In this document: positions 6,089 through 10,250 of the stretch, one piece after another | Layout: each line of letters starts with the position of its first letter | Numbering within the stretch: position 1 is the stretch's first letter | Source: an uncultured Actinomyces sp. | Lineage (GTDB): Bacteria; Actinomycetota; Actinomycetes; Actinomycetales; Actinomycetaceae | Assembly (NCBI GenBank): GCA_938041695.1 | Contig: CALISI010000073.1 | Coordinates: 1-10,250, forward strand | DNA length: 10,250 nucleotides | Direction: 5' to 3' | Notes under the pieces: model-generated | Told to the model about the DNA's origin: nothing | What the model saw: the letters and a program-made list of their open reading frames with translations, nothing else | Databases searched by the model: none | Program-made: the position numbers and the translations under genes

Positions 6089-6121
6089 CTGTGCGCCTAC
6101 TTCGCGAGCTGTGCGCCTACT
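6089..6121. repeat. 13-bp direct repeat with 20-bp step across the gene end
   Basis: CTGTGCGCCTACT occurs at 6089-6101 and 6109-6121. The second copy contains the stop codon of the minus-strand membrane-protein gene (CTA at 6117-6119), so the gene's tail and stop appear duplicated just downstream. Confidence 0.7.
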
Positions 6122-7019
6122 CCGCCAGGCCCTTTTTGACGGCGCGGTCGCGCCGGTAGCGGAAGACTTCGAGGAAGATCCCGCCGAAGAAGATGCAGGC
6201 GATGGCGGTCCAGACGCCCGGGGGAGCGTGGCGCCCGTACATGAGGAAGTACACGTAGGGCGCGAGGAAGGTGATGGCCGCGGTGGCGGCGCCGACGATG
6301 CGGTGCCAGAGTTTTTGCCCGGCGACCATTTCGATAAGCCCCCACGTGTAGGGGATGGCGGTGATCATGTCGATGGCCCACAGGATGCGCCAGTCGCCCC
6401 GGAAGTGCGGCACGTACATGACGGGGACGGCGCGGGCCATGGAGTAGACGAGGACGACGACGTAGGCGATGAATTTGGGGTTGCGGCACAGCTTGAGGAA
6501 GCTGGCGCGTTCGATGATGGAGGCGCCGACGGCGCGCGAGGCGTGCGTCGCGTGCGAGGAGGTCGTCAGCGTGTCGAGTCCGGCCATGGCGACGCGCATG
6601 AACTCGCGCTGTTCGTCGCTGCCGGATGCCCAGTGTTCGAGGAGTTCGAGGGGGGACATGGCGACGGGCGTGTAGCCGTCGCATGCCACCCCGGCCTCGT
6701 GAATGATGTCGGCGCCGAGGGCGTCGCGCAGCCGCGGGAGGTCGCGTGTGGGGATGTCGGCGATCCATAGGCGTACGCGGCGTTGGATGGCGTCGTGGAG
6801 TTCGTGGGAGAGGGCGTGTCCGGCGGGCGAGTGCGGTGAGAAGCCTTCGGCGGCGATGTCTGAGAGGGACCCGGGAACTTCGACGATGCGGGTGGTGAGG
6901 TCTCCGGCGCGGTCAACGCCGGAGATGGCAATGATGGTGGCGCCGTCCCACTGGTAGCTGCGCGCGATCTCGAGGTCGAGGATCGAACGCAGTGTGATCA
7001 GGGAAGCGGTGTCACTCAC
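6117..7019 (-). CDS. Unrecognised membrane protein with four C-terminal helices
   Basis: I do not recognise a family. From the GTG at 7019 the product has 300 residues. Residues 1-175 are soluble-looking and mixed alpha/beta (for example GATIIAISGVDRAGD near 26-40 and VRLWIADIPTRDLPRL near 82-97). Residues 183-203, 212-233, 241-262 and 268-287 are hydrophobic and form four predicted membrane helices in two hairpins, and the protein ends in the basic tail YRRDRAVKKGLAE. The GTG has AGAGG (7026-7030) 6 nt upstream; a TTG at 7049 in the same frame is possible but less well supported. It is divergent from the SCP-like gene, with a 101-bp shared upstream region. A membrane-anchored sensor or envelope protein is conceivable, with no direct support. 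Confidence 0.75.
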   Translation of the reverse strand: MSDTASLITLRSILDLEIARSYQWDGATIIAISGVDRAGDLTTRIVEVPGSLSDIAAEGFSPHSPAGHALSHELHDAIQRRVRLWIADIPTRDLPRLRDALGADIIHEAGVACDGYTPVAMSPLELLEHWASGSDEQREFMRVAMAGLDTLTTSSHATHASRAVGASIIERASFLKLCRNPKFIAYVVVLVYSMARAVPVMYVPHFRGDWRILWAIDMITAIPYTWGLIEMVAGQKLWHRIVGAATAAITFLAPYVYFLMYGRHAPPGVWTAIACIFFGGIFLEVFRYRRDRAVKKGLAE

Positions 7020-7108
7020 GTGGGGCCTCTCGTTGGAAGTCGGACACAACCATTGTGCCTGACAAAGCGGTCGGACTGCACGCCCGAGGCGGGTGTGGTC
7101 GCGCCGCG

Positions 7109-7114
7109 TAGAAT
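7109..7114 (+). promoter_or_regulatory. -10 box of a probably leaderless gene
   Basis: TAGAAT matches the TANNNT consensus and ends 6 bp before the ATG at 7121, so transcription would start at or within a base or two of the initiation codon. No good -35 box is visible. The GGGGT between box and ATG is too close to act as a Shine-Dalgarno sequence, which supports leaderless translation, a common mode in actinobacteria. Confidence 0.55.
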
Positions 7115-7120
7115 CGGGGT

Positions 7121-7489
7121 ATGGCGAAACGACGGATCGACCCGGGTGAGGGGATGGTGGCGCTGCGCTCGTGGCGAGATGCGGTGGAGCGCGGCGAGGA
7201 GCCGTCGCGCGCGGTCGTGTTGACGGCGGTCCGCTTCACTCTCGAGGAGCTTGGCGTCTTGCATCCGGGTCGCGCGGTCGAGGTACGTGTGCCTCCTGCG
7301 GGCGCGGTGCAGATCCTGCCGGGGACGACTCACCGGCGTGGCACTCCGCCCGCCGTCGTGGAGACCGATGCGCGCACGTGGCTGTCGCTCGCGTGCGGTC
7401 TCCTCACGTGGGACGAGGCCGTGGCGGGGGCTGCGGTGAGTGCTTCGGGTGAGCGCACGGACCTGGGGCCCTTCCTGCCGCTCGTGTAA
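7121..7489 (+). CDS. Small SCP2-like (sterol carrier family) protein
   Basis: The product has 122 residues and resembles the short actinobacterial proteins annotated as sterol carrier family or bacterial SCP ortholog. Recognisable pieces are the N-terminal MAKRRIDPGEG, helix ALRSWRDAVERG, the strand VEVRVPPAGAVQILPG, RGTPPAVVETDARTWLSLACGLLTWDEAV and the end SGERTDLGPFLPLV. The TDA-W-L-LACG-L-W pattern matches the SCP2-type fold, in which a hydrophobic cavity binds lipid. From memory, such genes often lie near purine genes in actinobacteria, which agrees with purSQL in this window, although the cellular role is not known. The ATG is fixed by the -10 box directly before it. It converges with the DUF4235 gene. 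Confidence 0.75.
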   Translation: MAKRRIDPGEGMVALRSWRDAVERGEEPSRAVVLTAVRFTLEELGVLHPGRAVEVRVPPAGAVQILPGTTHRRGTPPAVVETDARTWLSLACGLLTWDEAVAGAAVSASGERTDLGPFLPLV

Positions 7490-7505
7490 GCGACAGGGCA
7501 GGCGA

Positions 7506-7542
7506 CGAGGCAGGGGCCTCGGTGTGTGGGGCTCAGGCCTCG
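7506..7542. terminator. Possible bidirectional terminator between convergent genes
   Basis: CGAGGC-AGGG-GCCTCG (7506-7521) forms a 6-bp hairpin in the 43-bp gap between two converging genes, and a second GCCTCG at 7537-7542 offers an alternative partner that overlaps the DUF4235 stop. There is no T-run on either strand. Confidence 0.4.
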
Positions 7543-7811
7543 AGCTGGGGAAGGCCGAAGCGCGCTTCGAGCTTGGGGGCGAGCCACTTCTGGGAGCCCT
7601 TGTAGGCGTAGCGCTGGGCGACGGCCGCGATGGCGGCGGAGGAGGCTGCGAAGAGGACCAGCGAGGCCATGGTGACGTCGTCGGCGTCCTCGGCGGGAAT
7701 CGGTCGGCCGGTTGCAATCTTCCAGCCGGCTTCGAAGAGCTTGGAGGCGGCGAAGGCCGCTCCGGCGATGACGACGGTCGTGGCGACCTTTTCGATGGTG
7801 GCTGAGTCCAT
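7533..7811 (-). CDS. DUF4235 small membrane protein
   Basis: The 92-residue product has two predicted membrane helices (about 8-24 and 47-66) separated by a short loop containing GWKIATGRPIP and an acidic EDADD, with a basic/hydrophobic tail (SQKWLAPKLEARFG). This matches the DUF4235 family of small actinobacterial membrane proteins, whose function is unknown. The ATG at 7811 has a perfect AGGAGG (complement of 7817-7822) 5 nt upstream; an in-frame ATG at 7865 would add 18 residues that look like translated leader. It is a single gene, divergent from the lipoprotein gene. Confidence 0.8.
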   Translation of the reverse strand: MDSATIEKVATTVVIAGAAFAASKLFEAGWKIATGRPIPAEDADDVTMASLVLFAASSAAIAAVAQRYAYKGSQKWLAPKLEARFGLPQLEA

Positions 7812-7912
7812 GGTTGCCTCCTGGCGTGGGGGTGGTTGTCCCTTCGCGCATGCGCGTGCTTCCATGATGCCCCACGCGGGGCTCTTGCGCGAGGGCCACG
7901 GGCGTGCTGCCC

Positions 7913-7945
7913 TATGCTTGAACGGTAGTGTCCCCGTCAGAAGGA
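7913..7945 (+). promoter_or_regulatory. Candidate -10 box and ribosome binding site of the lipoprotein gene
   Basis: TATGCT at 7913-7918 is a fair -10 hexamer without a clear -35. AGAAGGA at 7939-7945, 6 nt before the ATG at 7952, is a good ribosome binding site and decides the start over the GTG at 7928. Confidence 0.5.
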
Positions 7946-7951
7946 TTCCTC

Positions 7952-9235
7952 ATGGCTCGCGCCCGCTCTGTTTTTGCGTTGTCGGCCCTCGCCGTTGTGG
8001 CCACGTCGGTGGCGGCCTGTTCGCCGTCCGTGTCTTCGAGCGCCCCCCGGGATCCTTTCGCGTCCCCGATTGTGCCGGGTCAGAGTGCTCGCGCGTCGTC
8101 GAGCGCGGCCGGGCATGGGACGATCGACGCGCCGACCCCGCGCAGCGGCTCGGGCACGGTAACGGTCGCTCTGGTGGGCGGCGCACAGCTGCCGATGGAG
8201 ACGGCTCAGGAGTTTACAAAGGCGACGGGTTTCACGGTTGCGGCTGTGCCTGTGGACGGCGTGGGTGAGCTGGCGGAGACGAATGCGGATGTTGCCCTGG
8301 GGCTTGATGGCGCGGATGCGCTGCAGGCGAGCGCGTCGGGCGCGATTGCGACGGTTGCGCCGCAAGATACGGTGACGCTGTCGGGTACGGCGGTGGGGGG
8401 CGCGGCTGGCGCGGTCGCCTACGGCCGCGATGACGTGTGCGTGATCGCCGACAAGTCGTGGATGAGTGCGAATGGGCGTACGCTGCCGACCTCGTTTGGC
8501 GATCTGACGTCGCCGCGTATCCGCGCGCTGCTCGCGGTCCCGGACCCGGCCTCGTCGTCGGTGGGTCGCGCGTTCGTGCAGGAGGCGGCCGCGCAGACGG
8601 GCGAGGGCTTGGGGGCGTTCGCGCAGTCTCTGAACCCGCGCGTGGACCCGTCGCTGGGAGCGACGGTGGGCGCGTGGACCGCTGGCGCGCACGTGTCCGA
8701 TGGGTATCTGTCCGAGGTCGTGGGTGCCTCCGCGGGAACGTCGGGCGCGTATCCGCTGGTTGTAGCGCCGCGCTCGCTGGCTGCCGCGGCCGCGACGAAC
8801 ACGGGTGCGGACTCTTACGGCACGCCGATTTCGTCGACGTGCATTGCCCGCATTATGTACGCGGCGGCGACGGGTTCGTCGGCTTCTGACGGCGCGGAGT
8901 CGCTGATTGCTTGGCTGCAGGGGGAGAGCGCTCAGCGTTCGTTGGCGACGACGGGTGCCGCGTATCCGATTGATGGTGCGCTCGCGGCCGACACGAAGGC
9001 CAGTTGGCTCATGGGTATCACGGGCGAGGCGATCGTCGCTGATGAGACGGTGGGCTCACTGGATGCGCTCGATGCCTGGCTGGCCACGTGGTCCTCGGCG
9101 CTGGCCGCGCCTGCACCCACGCCTTCGCAGACTCCCGCCGCCGACGCGGGGACCGATCCGGGTATGCCCAACGCAGGGCAGGATCAGGCGCCCGCGGATG
9201 AGACGGGCGACGGCGATCCGGGCGACGAGGGGTAG
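7952..9235 (+). CDS. Solute-binding lipoprotein, ThiB-like (type 2 periplasmic-binding fold)
   Basis: The 427-residue protein starts with a lipoprotein signal peptide: MARAR, a hydrophobic stretch, then VAAC with Cys23 as lipidation site. A Ser/Ala/Pro linker (24-65) leads to the binding domain from GTVTVALVGGAQ at about 68. DDVCVIADKSWM (160-171) followed by PTSFGDLTSPRIRALLAVPDPASSSVGRAF (179-208) strongly resembles the central segment of thiamine/iron-type ABC binding proteins such as ThiB, so an extracellular ligand-capture role is likely. The ligand is not decided by sequence. Residues 386-427 form a Pro/Thr then Asp/Glu/Gly-rich tail, odd for this family. No permease or ATPase gene is adjacent; both neighbours run the other way. 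The start at 7952 follows the ribosome binding site. Confidence 0.8.
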   Translation: MARARSVFALSALAVVATSVAACSPSVSSSAPRDPFASPIVPGQSARASSSAAGHGTIDAPTPRSGSGTVTVALVGGAQLPMETAQEFTKATGFTVAAVPVDGVGELAETNADVALGLDGADALQASASGAIATVAPQDTVTLSGTAVGGAAGAVAYGRDDVCVIADKSWMSANGRTLPTSFGDLTSPRIRALLAVPDPASSSVGRAFVQEAAAQTGEGLGAFAQSLNPRVDPSLGATVGAWTAGAHVSDGYLSEVVGASAGTSGAYPLVVAPRSLAAAAATNTGADSYGTPISSTCIARIMYAAATGSSASDGAESLIAWLQGESAQRSLATTGAAYPIDGALAADTKASWLMGITGEAIVADETVGSLDALDAWLATWSSALAAPAPTPSQTPAADAGTDPGMPNAGQDQAPADETGDGDPGDEG

Positions 9236-9247
9236 CCCCTCCGCGCC
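9221..9247. terminator. Hairpin with the lipoprotein stop codon in its loop
   Basis: Positions 9221-9232 pair with 9236-9247 at 10 of 12 positions, leaving the TAG stop (9233-9235) as the 3-base loop. It separates two converging genes and could end transcripts from both sides. No T-run follows. Confidence 0.5.
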
Positions 9248-9260
9248 CTCACGGTTCGCG

Positions 9261-10250
9261 TCAGCCTCGCAGCATTGCGGGGCTGACTTTGCATTCCTCC
9301 CCGATGCGCATGGGGGCGATGAGGCCCCTGTCGCGCAGCTCGAGGAGGCGCGGCACGGTGCGTTCGACGACCTTCCACGGGTCGATCGTGTTGAGGTAGA
9401 TGCGTGTGCCGCCCTCGAAGCCAGCGAGGGTTGAGATGCGCCACTTGAGCAGGATGCGCCAGCGCATGGGCGTTGAGACCGTGGGCGGGCGGTGGTACCA
9501 CTCTTCGTTTGCGGGCACCTCGACGCCCGTCGCGGCGTGCGCGGCGTGGAGGATGTCGGAGATGCCTCGCATGGCTTCGGGGCTGACTTCCCACGGGTTT
9601 GCGGCCTGTCCGAGGGGCCAGATCGCGATGCCCGGGAAGCGGTGCCCGAAACCGGCGAGGGCGACGGCGTGCTCGTTTTGGGCGATGAGAAGCTTGCGCG
9701 TGGCCGCGACCGTGAAGATTTGGTCGTAGATGTCGGGCTGGGCGCGCAGGCGTTCCAACTCGGCCTCGGTTTGCACGGACAGGTCGTCGATGGCGACGAG
9801 CTGCTTGTGGAGGTGGTCGAAGGATGCGCCGGCGGGGCGCAGCCAGTTCTGGAAGGTGGCGACGTAGCGCACGGCGGGGTCGAGGTCGTACAGGTCGCGC
9901 ATCGAGCGGGCCGTGTATGCCGTGTACTGCGCGTGTTCCTCGGGGGTGAGGGTGCCCGACCCGGCCAGCTGGTGGGCCTCGGTGGCCCCGTCGACGTAGT
10001 GGCGCCTGCCGATGATGAGGTCGTGGCCGCCGGAGAAGAAGCCGTTGGCGGCCTGCAGGCGCGCGGTTTCGCTGGTGGCCGCGAACTCGCCCTCGCTCAT
10101 GCCCGAGGCCAGCATGCGGGCGCGCACGACGTTCATGACGTGCTCGTAGCCCGCGTCCGAGGCCAGGTAGTGGGCCATCCGTCGCCGGTCGTCCTCGGAG
10201 GGCACGTGGCCGTGGTTGAGGTGCCAGTAGTTGTAGGAGACGATCTCGAA
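9261..10250 (-). CDS. DUF4921 protein, GalT-like nucleotidyltransferase fold (N terminus beyond window)
   Basis: The frame is open from the window edge (FEIVSYNYWHLNHGH) to the TGA at 9261-9263, giving the last 329 residues. A GTG at 10205 lies inside the conserved sequence and is not the start. FDHLHKQ (H146, H148, Q150 of the visible part) is an H-x-H-x-Q signature like that of galactose-1-phosphate uridylyltransferase and the HIT superfamily, where the second His forms a nucleotidyl intermediate. FFSGGHDLIIGRRHY, ATFQNWLRPAGASFDHLH, and FPGIAIWPLGQAANPWEV match my memory of the DUF4921 family, whose substrate is not established. Nucleotidyl or phosphoryl transfer on a sugar phosphate is a reasonable inference. 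It is convergent with the lipoprotein gene. Confidence 0.8.
   Translation of the reverse strand, partial: FEIVSYNYWHLNHGHVPSEDDRRRMAHYLASDAGYEHVMNVVRARMLASGMSEGEFAATSETARLQAANGFFSGGHDLIIGRRHYVDGATEAHQLAGSGTLTPEEHAQYTAYTARSMRDLYDLDPAVRYVATFQNWLRPAGASFDHLHKQLVAIDDLSVQTEAELERLRAQPDIYDQIFTVAATRKLLIAQNEHAVALAGFGHRFPGIAIWPLGQAANPWEVSPEAMRGISDILHAAHAATGVEVPANEEWYHRPPTVSTPMRWRILLKWRISTLAGFEGGTRIYLNTIDPWKVVERTVPRLLELRDRGLIAPMRIGEECKVSPAMLRG

Larger units (their letters stand above)
5343..6116. other. Gene-free region between pcs and the membrane-protein gene
   Basis: After the pcs terminator, 5410-5640 is GC-rich with no supportable gene, RNA or strong dyad. From about 5640 to 5895 the base composition becomes clearly more A/T-rich and contains two inverted-repeat elements, listed separately. 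The rest, 5893-6116, returns to high GC and holds a 10-bp palindrome TGTGCGCACA (6013-6022), a CAG/CTG-type hairpin and a short direct repeat at the end of the downstream minus-strand gene. Confidence 0.65.

Noticed and set aside
5934..6770. Plus-strand 278-codon frame opposite the membrane-protein gene
   Set aside because: It is rich in Asp/Gly/Val/His with no membrane or domain pattern, typical of an antisense shadow; the minus-strand frame has real helices and a ribosome binding site.

Overview
The window looks like a chromosomal segment of a high-GC Actinomycetota species, most probably an Actinomycetaceae member of the Actinomyces/Schaalia type. The evidence is the strong G/C third-position bias, the purS-purQ-purL gene set, a small actinobacterial SCP-like protein, a DUF4235 protein, a DUF4921 protein, GTG starts and one apparently leaderless gene. 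The genus is an inference; no rRNA is present.

Region by region: (1) 1-3233 holds the end of purS, then purQ and purL, encoding the three-part FGAM synthase of purine synthesis. A perfect 22-bp palindrome lies between purQ and purL and a strong hairpin follows purL. (2) 3234-4556 is a 1.3-kb stretch without a convincing gene but crowded with inverted and direct repeats: a nested cruciform, a 121-bp element with perfect 18-bp ends, seven copies of a hexanucleotide, a 77-bp hairpin, an array of 20-bp units in opposing orientation, and two pairs of direct repeats that share a 61-bp period. (3) 4557-5342 is phosphatidylcholine synthase (pcs), closed by a long terminator hairpin. (4) 5343-6116 is a second non-coding stretch, including an AT-richer island with two related 108-bp elements that have inverted ends. 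(5) 6117-7019 (minus) encodes an unrecognised four-helix membrane protein. It is divergent from a small SCP-like gene (7121-7489) whose -10 box abuts the ATG. (6) 7533-7811 (minus) is a DUF4235 protein. (7) 7952-9235 is a solute-binding lipoprotein resembling the thiamine-binding ThiB type, without an adjacent transporter. (8) 9261-10250 (minus, cut by the window end) is a DUF4921 protein with a GalT-like H-x-H-x-Q motif.

The genes fall into independent units: a purine operon, an isolated phospholipid gene placed between two repeat islands, and single genes in alternating orientation. No defence system, CRISPR array, transposase, rRNA or tRNA was found. The most unusual material is the repeat content flanking pcs, especially the paired 108-bp elements and the opposed 20-bp array.
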